From positions 21,800,501 to 21,864,500 of the forward strand of contig CM076949.1 in assembly GCA_039566865.1 (NCBI GenBank): a stretch of 64,000 bases of DNA. Direction: 5' to 3'. This DNA comes from Aurelia coerulea (lineage: Eukaryota > Cnidaria > Scyphozoa > Semaeostomeae > Ulmaridae). This document shows, in pieces, positions 39,501 to 48,536 of this stretch (position 1 is its first letter; the number at the start of each line of letters is the position of its first letter). Below the pieces are notes generated by a model. The model had not been told where the DNA came from. It was given only the letters and a program-made list of their open reading frames with translations, and did no database searches. The translations under genes were made by a program, and so were the position numbers.

Positions 39501-42500
39501 AACTGGATTCGGAATCCGAAAACTCGGATTCTGAGCTAGATTGACTGGATACGAATGATGAGCTTGCTGATACATTAAAGATGCTGTCATCCAGCACTGG
39601 ATTCTGTTGATCAGATTGATAACCGGAAGACCGGTTCTCGGATTGGTCTTGATCTTGGAAGTTTAATTGTTTTTTACTGTTTGATTTCTTCCCTTTTCGT
39701 TTCTTTTTCACAACTTGCTTTGCAAGTGGGGATTTGGTCCTCTTTGCGAAAATTCCAGTGTCGAAGGATGGAGCTACAATAGCAAGGCATACTTAATGAG
39801 ATAATAAAAAACAGTGGGGTTACGTAGAGCATACCAAGTCTTAGTTAGAGGCCCTTTACATGAGAAATTTCTACCCGGGTTGAGTTGAAACACGGGTTGA
39901 GTTTCAACTCGGTTGACGGTGTGAGCCTTCATCGCGTTTACATGAAGTAGGCCGAGCTGAAACTCAACACGGGTTCAACTCAACTCGGCAACTCAACCCG
40001 TGTTGAAATTTCAACACGGGTTGAAATTCTCATGTAAACGCAAAATTTTTTCAACTCGGGGCGAGATTAGAATGTAAACGAAGGAGATCGAGTCTATTTC
40101 TGCAATCATTCAAATTTTTGAATGGGGCTCACATTCCTTCTTCTATTGTTTGCAACCATGTGATCTAATCTCAACCCGTGTTGAGATTCCATGTAAACGC
40201 AAGGCAAAATGCTGTTAAATCTCAACCCGTGTTGAAACTCAACACGGATTTAAATTCATCATGTAAAGGGCCTCGTAGTCAAAAGCTGTTATATCTGAGG
40301 GCGACAGAAGATAAACGATTGCAAGAACAATCAAAATCTAATGTCAAATTTATGCCTGAAATATTGTTAGGTCTACAGAGCAAGCTTGGGGTAAAATAGG
40401 TAAGAGGAAAAATTTGAATAAATTTAGTAAAAATCACGATTCAAAGATTTTCTTCCATGATGCTGGGAATGTTGATTTGACAGCTTACGATCTACTGTTG
40501 TCCTGGCATCAAGCCTACAACCCATTTTCCCCTGCAAATCCTACTCACGACTCCTAGTAATGACAGGGGTACCCATCCATTAATTCTAAGTAACAACATT
40601 GGAACATGGATATGGGGACACATTAAAATTCAAATCGACTAGGGCACACCAAATAAGAGCAAACTTTCTTCTGGTACAAATAAACACGATACCTGCTCTA
40701 GCTGATGGTAAATTCTTGATGAGATGTTCCACTGTACTGCGAAATGCTGGTAGCCCAAAAACAAGAAACACCTTGAAAGAAAGAAACAAGTCAACAACGG
40801 GTGTTAGATACTAACAACACTATGATTTTAGAAACATCAGTATTTGTTAAAGACTTTGTCAGGTACTGCAGCCATCTTTGTAAGATTTTGGGAACGAACA
40901 TCTATAGAAAATCGATCAAAATCTTGGAGCGAATGGTCCAATTAAGATTGGGCAAACTAATCATTGATCTTTGCTATTTTGCAAACAATAGACCGATTCA
41001 GCTAAAATGTGACTGCGAGGATAAAGCATTCTACATAACCAAAGTTCTATTGGCTCGTCCAGTACTTGGCAACATTTGGAACATAGATGCAATGGTGTCG
41101 TCACGGAGGTCCCAGATTCCAAAATTCAGTAAAAGTTTTCAAAGAAAAATGACATAAAATTAGTTGGGCATACCTTTATGCTGCAAAATTACGTCAGAAT
41201 CCCCCCCCCCCCCCCCACACGTCTTTCGAGCTTTTTAGAGCTGGCACCGCCACTGCATAGATGAGATTTCAAATTCATACCCTAAGTAGCGCAATGGCAA
41301 AATCTGCCTCGACTATGCCATCTTGAAAGGTTATAGCCATGACGACTGTCTGTAAAACTTTCAGAGTCTTTGCAACAAGCTGAAAAGGAAGTAAGATGTT
41401 CAATAATTTGATTAGTATGACAAGCCAATAGAATATAACTGGTCCCTGTAACAAAGACATATAGTGTTACAATATGACCTGGTAGTTTTGATTGACACCC
41501 ATATCAAGCAATCAGCGACGGAAGGTAAAGGGGATGCCATCCGGTTGTCCTAGTCATAAACAAAATCAAAGCAAGCCAAAAAATTGCTCGAAACCCAGGT
41601 AGCTAGCTCCCTCATTGTGCATTCCAGAAATGGTTTTAAGAGCAAATATGAGCATTATCAAAAGAAGACGTATTTACTGTATCCAAACATCTGCCTTAGG
41701 TATATTAGTCGTTTGGTTCAGAAGCTGACTGAGAGGCGATTCAGTTGTCATATTTTAGGGTGCAGTTAAACACATACTGCTCAGCTTCCTTGTTGCCCCC
41801 TTCCCATGGCATTTTACTTTTACTAAATTCACTCTTTAATGTATTTTTTATTCCACAATAACTGCTGTAAACTAACCAGAAACAGTTCCAAATTTTCTTC
41901 ATCTCGGAAGTTCAGTAACCTTCTGAGATAATCCATTATTCTCTGGTATGCCAGTTTGATAAATGATTTGTCTATCGTATTGCTATTTCCACTTGATGAT
42001 CTGAAAAAATTTGAACAATGTATAAACAATTTCTGTGAATTGTCTGAAAGGCACATCAAAATTTGAACAATTGATCAGCAATAGCTGTTTATTCATCAAC
42101 AGTTCAACTTGCTTAAAATGTTCTAGTAACCAAAGATAAATATCTCCTGACCAATAATGATATTGTAAATTCAAAATGAAAAAGTCATCTTTAACTAACC
42201 CATGGCAAATAGTGGATTCAGCATGTACTGTTGTGGCCTTTGGTGTGTTTAGGCTAACACATCTCAAACTTGTCGCTCAGTATCCAGCTACTGTTTTTCT
42301 TTACAAAAATTGATAGCATGAAAAATCTGATTGCACTTACTTCTACAGACTTCAAAGTAATATAAAATATCTTCACTTGCAGTGTATCTGCTGATATTTG
42401 CCTGCATTGGGGAGAGAACTACAAAATGGTATTTCGGAAGCTCAGCTTGTGCAGAGCCCCTTTACAAAAAGAAGTTGTAATGGGATCATATGAGGAAAGG

Positions 42501-44451
42501 TACTTGGATTAATGTTTACTCACTTTGTGCAAATACTTCCAAGACACTGGACAGCTTCAACATCTATAGAAAAATCATGCTCTGTAGCACTAAGCGAAGA
42601 CCACAAGACACTTGATGGTCCTAAAATTTCTTCAAGTAATTCCTGCAAAACAAAATTTTGAATGAAATTTGAAATGATGAACAAAAATAAGTGGCTCATG
42701 GTCAAATTATTTGATACAACTTTGTCAAAAAACTTTCAATCATTGAAAGAAAGTTGTTAAATAATTTTATTCAGGTGCTAGTGTTAGATAATTCATGTGA
42801 AAATATCTCCAATGTTGCTATAATTCTTACCATTTCAATGTTCCCTCCATTACCATACAGTGATGCCCCAAGTGCTTGCAGAAAGTTAGCTTTCAGTGAT
42901 GAAGGAGATTCATTGAGACATGAAATTAGGAAGGGAAGGGTGACTGCCAGTAGATCTTGTGACAGAATTCTCTGTGAAGAATGAAAAATAGATTCAAATT
43001 TTTTGATGGAATGAGAGTTATTAAAAGGAATTGAAATTTTAGGCTAAATATTAGGTCTGCACTATATTCTTAAAAAGTATTATCCTACCTTTTGTTTCAC
43101 GAGGATCAAATGTAAGGCACTTGCAAACTTGCTTTGTAGAAGTGAATTCTTTTTATCCAATACTTTGCATCCATAAGTGATAAAACTATTCAAGACCTAA
43201 AATGAAAAAGAGTTAAATTAATTGTTTTCTTTTACCAGTGTTTATCACCAGCAATCGTATACAATATAATTGAATTTACCTGCCAGCTAAATTTCTTTAT
43301 TTTTTTAAAGAGCGACGAGGTCTCCGAAGCCATTTCTCTACAGTTCTTTTTTACAAACTTTTATGAAGACTGACTATTGATAATTAGATGAAATAAATAA
43401 TTGTATTGATATTACACTACTGTAAAAGATTTAGTTTCTTGTTACATTTTACAAACAAACAATGAAAATGGAGCTAAAGTGGATCTTTTGCTCTAAAGTC
43501 CGACCTAGAGTAGATTTGTAAGGCACTGTGGACAAATGTATGTTTTTTTCAGCAATCACTTTTTATTGATGTGTTAGAATGAAAAAAGGGTGCTAGAGCT
43601 TTTTCAGTTTGATCAAGATGACCCCTGATAATTCTACAATTGCTAATCAATCCAGAGTGGAAACCATGTAAAGTTCCTGCCAGATGTTTCATGTTTATAC
43701 TGGTGCGCACCATCAAGAGATTCAAGTTTCAGTTTCATTGATTTATCAATTAACCTTAAATACAATTCTACATTACTACATTACAACTAATTACATAACA
43801 AACAGCAATTACAGTGACTACATTAAGAAAACTTTACAAGATTGTATTTAAGATTAATTGACAGGAGGAACTCTCTAAATAGATAAATTCAAGAGTCCCC
43901 CCAATAAATTCAAGAGAATATGAGAGGACAATTAAAAAGATTAAAATTCCAGGTGGAAGATCTTAGATATAAGATAGGCTACATAATACAACATGAGTTC
44001 TACATTGGGTTTTAATTGCATATTTCAATAATTTGCCTTAATCCCTGGTGGAATCAGTGTATGCACTCTGCCAAAGACTTATTTATGCCAATTTCTTTTT
44101 TGTTCTCTTGATTTGTCCTATTGTTTTGAGCGCATCCTGCATTTTTTATTTAAAAACCTAGCTGTTATTTTACTTTCAAGTTTGAGCAAATTTGTTGACA
44201 ACGACACGCGTGCGTAAAGAAAGAGAGAGAGAGACCAGCAGTACTACTAGTAGCCTAGTGAAGGATATATAAAACCTATCTCATACATCATCTGACAAGG
44301 TGGTGATTGCTGGTCGATCATCATTCAAGCTGTGCGTCTTTGAAATAAATTCATCCAACAAACTGTTGGCATTCATTTTAAACTCTTCTTCTGATCCACT
44401 TTTAACATGTAGCCTTCTGAATCTGCTAATAACAATCTCGAGAGCAGCCAT
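14361..44451 (-). CDS. HEATR6: HEATR6 (HEAT repeat-containing protein 6), 28 exons found
   Basis: Exons (5' to 3'): 44451-44287, 43333-43280, 43196-43089, 42971-42831, 42642-42524, 42000-41877, 41379-41281, 40771-40693, 39773-39485, 38721-38679, 37136-37026, 36473-36397, 36179-36038, 32525-32400, 31376-31292, 29116-28979, 28102-28034, 26754-26701, 26013-25889, 20931-20835, 20075-20012, 19473-19397, 19210-19133, 18329-18276, 17823-17656, 16179-16042, 14819-14774, 14533-14361. Phases agree except at the gaps and the exon 1/2 join. Matches to vertebrate HEATR6 as I know it include LGASLYGNGG, IRQNALKC, VRIKAGWSLGN, VKPNGVRAIGN, GRWNACYACGNMF and MLSLATANDL. HEAT repeats form a helical scaffold; the molecular role is poorly known. 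At least one exon is missing in each of 32526-36037 and 29117-31291, consistent with ~1,014 codons found against ~1,180 aa in human. The exon 2 start and the last two exons are the least certain. Confidence 0.88.
16275..16405. mobile_element. Hairpin element nested in family M
   Basis: Arms ATAACTGTTTAC..GGGCAATACC..AAAATATTAACCC and their reverse complement meet around ACCGAGCTTGCGAGGTTTTGT. No TSD resolved. Confidence 0.65.
16414..16877. mobile_element. Second nested inverted-repeat element
   Basis: Ends ATTACCCTATGGTCAGGGC / GCCCTGACAATAGGGTAAT are imperfect inverted repeats. An inner pair ATAGACCTTTTAGCTATTCT / AGAATAGCTAAAAGGTCTAT lies at 16619-16638 and 16785-16804. Non-coding. Confidence 0.65.
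17229..17564. mobile_element. Family A MITE, single arm
   Basis: Central segment plus the right arm only, ending CTACAAAATCTGTCCTTGTTG. The left arm is missing. The open frame inside (17358-17678) is the family A arm read on one strand. Confidence 0.7.
20118..20335. mobile_element. Family M fragment
   Basis: TGTTAGGAAGCAAAACCA.. through ..TTGATATTCGGGGAG matches 11600-11815 and 60250-60445. Both ends are missing. It lies in the intron between HEATR6 exons 20075-20012 and 20931-20835. Confidence 0.65.
20349..20661. mobile_element. G-run TIR MITE, copy 1
   Basis: Ends CTCCCGGAGGGGGGGG / CCCCCCCCTCCGGG with long G and C runs. Related to the copy at 29516-29948. No clean TSD. Confidence 0.55.
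21089..21786. mobile_element. TA-flanked MITE, CCGGGAGTCCC ends
   Basis: Ends CCGGGAGTCCCAAAAAATTG / CAAATTTTGTTGGGGACACCCTG are imperfect inverted repeats flanked by TA, 698 bp. A related lone end is at about 56677. The interior also contains a short inverted pair at 21541-21690 (AGGTTAAACCAGCTTTA). Confidence 0.65.
22060..22091. repeat. (ATT)n microsatellite
   Basis: About ten ATT units directly abutting the 5' edge of the Penelope-like fragment. Confidence 0.95.
22092..23640 (+). mobile_element. 5'-truncated Penelope-like element with GIY-YIG endonuclease ORF
   Basis: The frame is open from 22092 to the stop at 23138 (about 348 codons), with the first in-frame ATG at 22302. The 5' part carries motifs typical of the C-terminal end of Penelope reverse transcriptases (FLDTRV, DLYTKPTDTH, RRICS). 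A Cys-pair linker follows (CNGRRCQICP). Then comes a GIY-YIG nuclease with VVYLLQC, YVGST, the Arg in KFRQRF and the Glu in RRKELFWQ, all catalytic motif positions. The palm domain is missing, so the copy cannot be autonomous. The 3' region 23139-23640 ends in a hammerhead-like core and an (ATT)n tract. It lies in a HEATR6 intron, opposite strand. Confidence 0.88.
23601..23623 (+). ncRNA. Hammerhead-ribozyme-like core, copy 1
   Basis: CTGATGA, then a short stem GATT-TT-AATC, then GAAAC: the two invariant hammerhead strands closing stem II. Stems I and III and a GUH cleavage site are not convincingly formed, so activity is doubtful. Penelope-like elements are known to carry hammerhead motifs. 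Confidence 0.45.
23695..23737. repeat. (ATT)n microsatellite
   Basis: About fourteen ATT units between the two Penelope-like fragments. Confidence 0.95.
23738..24489 (+). mobile_element. Second Penelope-like fragment (GIY-YIG C-terminus only)
   Basis: The frame is open from 23738 to TAA at 23986-23988 and encodes the end of the same endonuclease family (FFSHFFEG, FSLRRKELFWQ, GLNERAADVELD). It is same-oriented with the first fragment, about 60-70% alike, and has lost the GIY and YIG strands. The 3' region has a hammerhead-like core at 24442-24465 and runs straight into (ATT)n. Confidence 0.85.
24442..24465 (+). ncRNA. Hammerhead-ribozyme-like core, copy 2
   Basis: CTGACGA fits the CUGANGA strand. 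Stem GATT/AATC closes a TTT loop and GAAAC follows. A possible stem III (ACGTT with AACAGT, one bulge) precedes TT. No stem I found. Confidence 0.4.
24490..24545. repeat. (ATT)n microsatellite
   Basis: Imperfect ATT/GTT repeat joining the second Penelope fragment to the reverse-transcriptase fragment. Confidence 0.95.
24546..25527 (+). pseudogene. Non-LTR retrotransposon reverse transcriptase fragment, in-frame TGA
   Basis: The frame enters from the (ATT)n tract and shows reverse-transcriptase blocks in order: GFVPKMSETFEHTY, LLDLRNAFGEVHH, GVLQGDCLSPLLFN, YQFADDAAVIS (the catalytic ADD box) and LYVNND. The frame is stopped by TGA at 25334-25336, then stays open to the next (ATT)n at about 25528. 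Both ends of the element are missing. The block spacing resembles R2/NeSL-type elements; that clade is tentative. Confidence 0.85.
25528..25561. repeat. (ATT)n microsatellite
   Basis: ATT repeat at the 3' edge of the reverse-transcriptase fragment. Confidence 0.95.
27304..27850. mobile_element. TA-flanked MITE, CCGGGTGTCCC ends
   Basis: Ends CCGGGTGTCCCAAAAAAAGT / ACTTTTTTGGGACACCCGG are near-perfect inverted repeats with TA on both sides, 547 bp. It lies in the HEATR6 intron 26755-28033. A partial relative ends at 39477. No transposase. Confidence 0.85.
28413..28918. mobile_element. Family B MITE, copy 5
   Basis: Ends AGCATAGGTTCAAAATCTTT / AAAGATTTGGAACCTATGCT, with perfect 9-bp TSD GATGTTAGG at 28404-28412 and 28919-28927. 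It ends about 60 bp from the donor of the HEATR6 exon 29116-28979. Confidence 0.9.
29516..29948. mobile_element. G-run TIR MITE, copy 2
   Basis: Ends CCGGGGGGGGGGGGTACTCC / GGAAGTACACCCCCCCCC.., then TTGTGGCCTGAC / GTTAGGCCATAA. Direct repeats GCGTTACCTC lie at 29506-29515 and 29949-29958. Confidence 0.8.
30054..30190. mobile_element. Short foldback element
   Basis: AAGGGTCTGTTTCATCCAGC at the left is exactly mirrored by GCTGGATGAAACAGACCCTT at the right. The inner TTGTCGCCAT / ATGGCGACAA also pairs. Total 137 bp, arms about 60 bp. The open frame over it is incidental. Confidence 0.8.
32836..33067 (-). mobile_element. TA-type MITE fragment, CCGGGTGCGCC family
   Basis: Reverse-oriented match to 57569-57800, sharing TCGACG, TTTTCGAAAAC, AGTCCTAGAATCTAATTCAG and the end CATAGTTTATTTTGGCGC. 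It ends at CACCCTG before TA. Confidence 0.65.
33165..33319. mobile_element. Family B MITE, truncated copy 6
   Basis: Only the left end is present (AGCATAAGTTCCAAATCTTT) with the first ~150 bp of the family, ending near TTTTTGACTATTTTTTAA. Confidence 0.65.
34916..35200 (-). pseudogene. Non-LTR retrotransposon C-terminal tail
   Basis: It reads ..VTRPRLEVGRNSFQHR, WNYLPDTIKECQ and FKQKLKSI before a stop at 34916. This is the C-terminal signature (Arg-Ser/Asn-F, then WN-LP, then FK-L) of CR1/L2/Jockey-like reverse transcriptases. No RT core is attached. It lies in a HEATR6 intron. Confidence 0.65.
35500..35957 (+). mobile_element. Possible retroposon 3' end with poly(A)
   Basis: The plus strand ends in about 18 A residues at 35940-35957, preceded by GAGGACCCGGTGACCATG and a T-rich stretch. 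Base composition (GC- and T-rich) differs from the flanks. No TSD or conserved protein found, so family unknown. Confidence 0.35.
36604..36881 (-). repeat. tRNA-derived SINE, copy 2
   Basis: Minus-strand copy with a GGTGAGTGGCCGAGCGGC head near 36881. The head segment (about 31 bp) is tandemly duplicated at 36820-36880. The 3' end has GGGCTTAAATTAGC and an A-rich tail at 36604. Confidence 0.75.
37435..38034. mobile_element. Family A long-TIR MITE, copy 3 (complete)
   Basis: Ends AACAAGGACAGATTTGGAAA / TTTACCAAATCTGTTCTTGTT-like arms of about 280 bp, total 600 bp. The 9-bp TSD CCTTCAGAT (37426-37434) / CCTTCGGAT (38035-38043) has one mismatch. It lies in the intron between HEATR6 exons 38721-38679 and 37136-37026. 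Confidence 0.85.
38936..39170. mobile_element. Short inverted-repeat MITE
   Basis: AGGAACTGTGTTTATTCCCA and its inverse TGGGAATAAACATAGTTCCT bound 235 bp. The arms continue for about 50 bp through CAGTACTGTTTTCGTGACAT and its inverse. Confidence 0.75.
39180..39477. mobile_element. Half copy of CCGGGTGTCCC MITE abutting a HEATR6 donor
   Basis: It matches the right half of 27304-27850 in reverse (GTTACTCACTTTAAACCAAT.., AGCTATGCTTGG) and ends GAGTCCTTTTTTGGGACACC, TAG, then TA at 39478-39479. The donor of HEATR6 exon 39773-39485 starts at 39484. Confidence 0.7.
39848..40275. mobile_element. MITE with GAGGCCCTTTACATGA ends and internal repeats
   Basis: Terminal GAGGCCCTTTACATGA / TCATGTAAAGGGCCTC. 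The interior carries many direct and inverted copies of TCAACCCGTGTTGA and ACTCAACTCGG, each capable of a hairpin. TSD not certain (TTAG / TAGT nearby). Confidence 0.75.
41575..41805. mobile_element. Family A-related fragment
   Basis: AAAGCAAGCC..AAACCCAGGTAGCTAG and CATTCCAGAAATGG..AAGAGCAAATAT match the subfamily at 58766-59201. One arm plus the centre. It lies in a HEATR6 intron. Confidence 0.65.
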
Positions 44452-44844
44452 CTTGATTTAGGCCCTTTCTTTTGCTTGGAAAGATTCTGTGCTTCTTTTT
44501 GGTGGTGTCAGATTGCAGCATGCATGGGCGATCTGCCTAATGAAAGAATTATACCAAATATACCATAATAATAGTGCAACAACTCGAGTAGATTTGATTC
44601 TTCTCCCTTGAAATTGGTCAGAAACGTATTATTTTTTGTTGCAGCATACAAAATCAGATATTTTCAAAAACAGCTGCCATGAAATAGCCTCCTTTTGATC
44701 AGATTTGACGATTGGACATTAGAGGATTGGGTACTAGGCGCGTTTCTGCAAGCATTCAAAAATACAGAAGATCGTTGGAGTGTTGTGTGCAACAAGAAGT
44801 GCAGGCACACAACAAAGTTCATCAAAGTTCTTTACCATCTAAAG

Positions 44845-44856
44845 ATGGCTTCACTG
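44845..44856 (+). CDS. Candidate tiny first coding exon (MASL) for KMT5A
   Basis: AAAGATGGCTTCACTG|gtaaga: a strong-context ATG followed after four codons by a good donor in phase 0. The first recognised KMT5A exon (53137) starts in phase 0. It lies 394 bp from the HEATR6 ATG on the opposite strand. The link spans 8.3 kb and rests only on phase, strand and position. Confidence 0.3.
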
Positions 44857-45042
44857 GTAAGATTTCCTATTTACTTTGCTTCTTTTGTTACAGAGAAAGT
44901 TTTTAGTATTCCCGTGGGGCTCAGAGCATCAAAAATCATGCTGGAAAGCCAAATAACTCCATTTAGGCCCACACACACATGACAACAGAACACCAGCTGG
45001 TGTTCTGGTCAAACAGCCAAACAAATGATTGTTGCTCTTACA

Positions 45043-45418
45043 AACAAGGACAGATTTTGTAAGACAATAGCATGAGTTGCTTTTGATCGACACTGCAATT
45101 CAAAGCGATTATCGATCGCAGATAAAAGAAATTCTCTCAACCAGTAAATCAAAACAAACAAAGCCGCGAAAGTTGCTCTGAAACCCAGGTAGCTAGCGCG
45201 ATCGTTGTGCATTCCAAAAATTGTTTTTAAGAGCAAACATGAGCATATATCGAAAAAAGAAGGATATATCTACATATCTACCTCAGGCATTTCATTTGTT
45301 TGCTTCAAAAGCTGAGAAGTAAGTGTTTTAATTAAACCCAAAAAATAAGAGAGTTGAATCGCCCATCAATCGGCTTTAAACCAAACAAATTAAATGCCCG
45401 AGGCAGATGTGTAGACTG
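45043..45418. mobile_element. Family A left arm of the composite
   Basis: It begins AACAAGGACAGATTTTGTAA and continues through the family A centre to GCCCGAGGCAGATGTGTAGA. The family A homology then stops. Confidence 0.8.
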
Positions 45419-45431
45419 ACATATCACTTTA

Positions 45432-45496
45432 ATGTCCACAGAACAACATTCAGATTCAGCTCCAGAACAAGATTCAGATTCAGAACAAGATTCGCA
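45432..45496 (+). repeat. Acidic-coding segment before the left array
   Basis: It encodes MSTEQHSDSAPEQDSDSEQD.. and reads into the first repeat unit as one 101-codon frame. An inverted copy lies at about 51590-51662. Possibly a remnant of a captured or element-encoded protein; no family recognised. Confidence 0.55.
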
Positions 45497-47990
45497 ATTA
45501 TCTAACAAATCATCTAATAAAGTTTTAACGCAAACACATATTAGAAAAATGAAAAAAGAAGATCATAGATTTGACTATGCTCTATTTAATGGTGATTTTT
45601 GCCAATTTTTATCGTGCGGGGGTTGGGCTGGAAAACGAGGAATAGGCCGGGCGGGCCTGGTCAAAGTCAGCAAAAGTCGAGAATCCCGCATAATCAAAGA
45701 CAACCCTCTCTGTAGAAATCATCTAATAAAGTTTTAACGCAAACACATATTAGAAAAATGAAAAAAGAAGATCATAGATTTGACTATGCTCTATTTAATG
45801 GTGGTTTTTGCCAATTTTTATCGTGCGGGGGTTGGGCTGGAAAACGAGGAATAGGCCGGGCGGGCCTGGTCAAAGTCAGCAAAAGTCGAGAATCCCGCAT
45901 AATCAAAGACAACCCTCTCTGTAGAAATCATCTAATAAAGTTTTAACGCAAACACATATTAGAAAAATGAAAAAAGAAGATCATAGATTTGACTATGCTC
46001 TATTTAATGGTGGTTTTTGCCAATTTTTATCGTGCGGGGGTTGGGCTGGAAAACGAGGAATAGGCCGGGCGGGCCTGGTCAAAGTCAGCAAAAGTCGAGA
46101 ATCCCGCATAATCAAAGACAACCCTCTCTGTAGAAATCATCTAATAAAGTTTTAACGCAAACACATATTAGAAAAATGAAAAAAGAAGATCATAGATTTG
46201 ACTATGCTCTATTTAATGGTGGTTTTTGCCAATTTTTATCGTGCGGGGGTTGGGCTGGAAAACGAGGAATAGGCCGGGCGGGCCTGGTCAAAGTCAGCAA
46301 AAGTCGAGAATCCCGCATAATCAAAGACAACCCTCTCTGTAGAAATCATCTAATAAAGTTTTAACGCAAACACATATTAGAAAAATGAAAAAAGAAGATC
46401 ATAGATTTGACTATGCTCTATTTAATGGTGGTTTTTGCCAATTTTTATCGTGCGGGGGTTGGGCTGGAAAACGAGGAATAGGCCGGGCGGGCCTGGTCAA
46501 AGTCAGCAAAAGTCGAGAATCCCGCATAATCAAAGACAACCCTCTCTGTAGAAATCATCTAATAAAGTTTTAACGCAAACACACATTAGAAAAATGAAAA
46601 AAGAAGATCATAGATTTGACAATGCTCTATTAAATGGTGATTTTTGCCAATTTTTATCGTGCGGGGGTTGGGCTGGAAAATGAGGAATAGGCCGGGCAGG
46701 CCTGGTCAAAGTCAGCAAAATTCGAGAATCACGCATAATCAAAGACAAGCCGCTCTGTAGAAATCATCTAATAAAGTTTTAACGCAAACACATATTAGAA
46801 AAATAAGAAAAGAAGATCATAGATTTGACTATGCTCTATTTAATGGTGATTTTTGCCAATTTTTATCGTGCGGGGGTTGGGCTGGAAAACGAGGAATAGG
46901 CCGGGCGGGCCTGGTCAAAGTCAGCAAAAGTCGAGAATCCCGCATAATCAAAGACAACCCTCTCTGTAGAAATCATCTAATAAAGTTTTAACGCAAACAC
47001 ATATTAGAAAAATGAAAAAAGAAGATCATAGATGTGACAATGCTCTATTAAATGGTGATTTTTGCCAATTTTTATCGTGCGGGGGTTGGGCTGGAAAATG
47101 AGGAATAGGCCGGGCAGGCCTGGTCAAAGTCAGCAAAATTCGAGAATCACGCATAATCAAAGACAAGCCGCTCTGTAGAAATCATCTAATAAAGTTTTAA
47201 CGCAAACACATATTAGAAAAATAAGAAAAGAAGATCATAGATTTGACTATGCTCTATTTAATGGTGATTTTTGCCAATTTTTATCGTGCGGGGGTTGGGC
47301 TGGAAAACGAGGAATAGGCCGGGCGGGCCTGGTCAAAGTCAGCAAAAGTCGAGAATCCCGCATAATCAAAGACAACCCTCTCTGTAGAAATCATCTAATA
47401 AAGTTTTAACGCAAACACATATTAGAAAAATGAAAAAAGAAGATCATAGATTTGACTATGCTCTATTTAATGGTGATTTTTGCCAATTTTTATCGTGCGG
47501 GGGTTGGGCTGGAAAACGAGGAATAGGCCGGGCGGGCCTGGTCAAAGTCAGCAAAAGTCGAGAATCACGCATAATCAAAGACAACCCTCTCTGTAGAAAT
47601 CCTCTAATAAAGTTTTAACGCAAACACATATTAGAAAAATGAGAAAAGAAGATCATACATTTTACTATGCTCTATTTAATGGTGATTTTTGCCAATTTTT
47701 ATCGTGCGAGGGTTGGGCTGGAAAACGAGGAATAGGCCGGGCGGGCCTGGTCAAATTTGAGAAACACGCAAAATTAAAGACAACTCTCTCTGTAGAAATC
47801 ATCTAATAAAGTTTTAACGCAAACACATATTAGAAAAATGAGAAAAGAAGATCATACATTTGACTATGCTCTATTTAATGGTGATTTTTGCCAATTTTTA
47901 TCGTGCGGGGGTTGGGCTGGAAAACGAGGAATAGGCCGGGCGGGCCTGGTGAAAGTCGAGATTAACGCTACCTTAAATGCTCTGCTTATT
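45497..47990 (+). repeat. 209-bp tandem repeat array, left (about 12 units)
   Basis: Units start (at MKKEDHRF-coding ATG or its mutated form) at 45549, 45758, 45967, 46176, 46385, 46594, 46803, 47012, 47221, 47430, 47639 and 47838. Spacing is 209 bp except 199 for one deleted unit; the last is truncated. Units at 45758-46593 are nearly identical. Units 46594+46803 repeat as 47012+47221, a 418-bp dimer. Each intact unit has a 62-codon frame, but 209 is not a multiple of 3, so the frames never join. Confidence 0.95.
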
Positions 47991-48299
47991 TAATTTTGAA
48001 CACTTTAGTTCCTTTTGCACCACATTTTTTTGGTTTAAACATACAATGTACGAGTTTGCAACATGAATTCGACACAGTTTTATCTGAAACCATATCAAAA
48101 TTAACATGCAAACTTATTTAGCCCATTGGTAACCTCTGTGATTTGATATAAGTGGGGAGGGGGAATACAGCTATTATTGGAATCAAAGACAAACTTCTAT
48201 ATACAATTCACACAACAATTATTTTATGCAGATACTTTATAGTCGACAATGATGTAACAAACAAATTATGGATTGGCCATATGCATGGACTACAACTTG

Positions 48300-48504
48300 T
48301 TAGTTAGCCTTTTCTAGTGCTTTCTCTAAAGTGTTCTTGGTAAAAGCCGCGATTCTTTCATCTTGTGCCAAAATGCGAATGATGTCAATTGAGCAATTTG
48401 AAAGATCTGGATCGCTAATATACTCCACGATGCCCTGAAGTTTGATTGTATGTATGTATGTATGTATGTATGTATGTATGTATGTATGTATGTATGTATG
48501 TATG

Positions 48505-48536
<32 letters not shown>

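Noticed and set aside
44695..44982. 95-codon plus-strand frame near the HEATR6 start
   Set aside because: No recognisable motifs, and a good donor inside it at 44857. Only the short MASL start was kept as a candidate.
45549..47618. Tandem small protein genes in the array
   Set aside because: The frames come from one repeat unit, several units are broken, and there are no separate promoters or splice signals.
45497..47990. CRISPR-like or satellite array
   Set aside because: The 209-bp units abut without spacers, the genome is eukaryotic, and the array is mirrored by an inverted copy within a TSD-flanked element.
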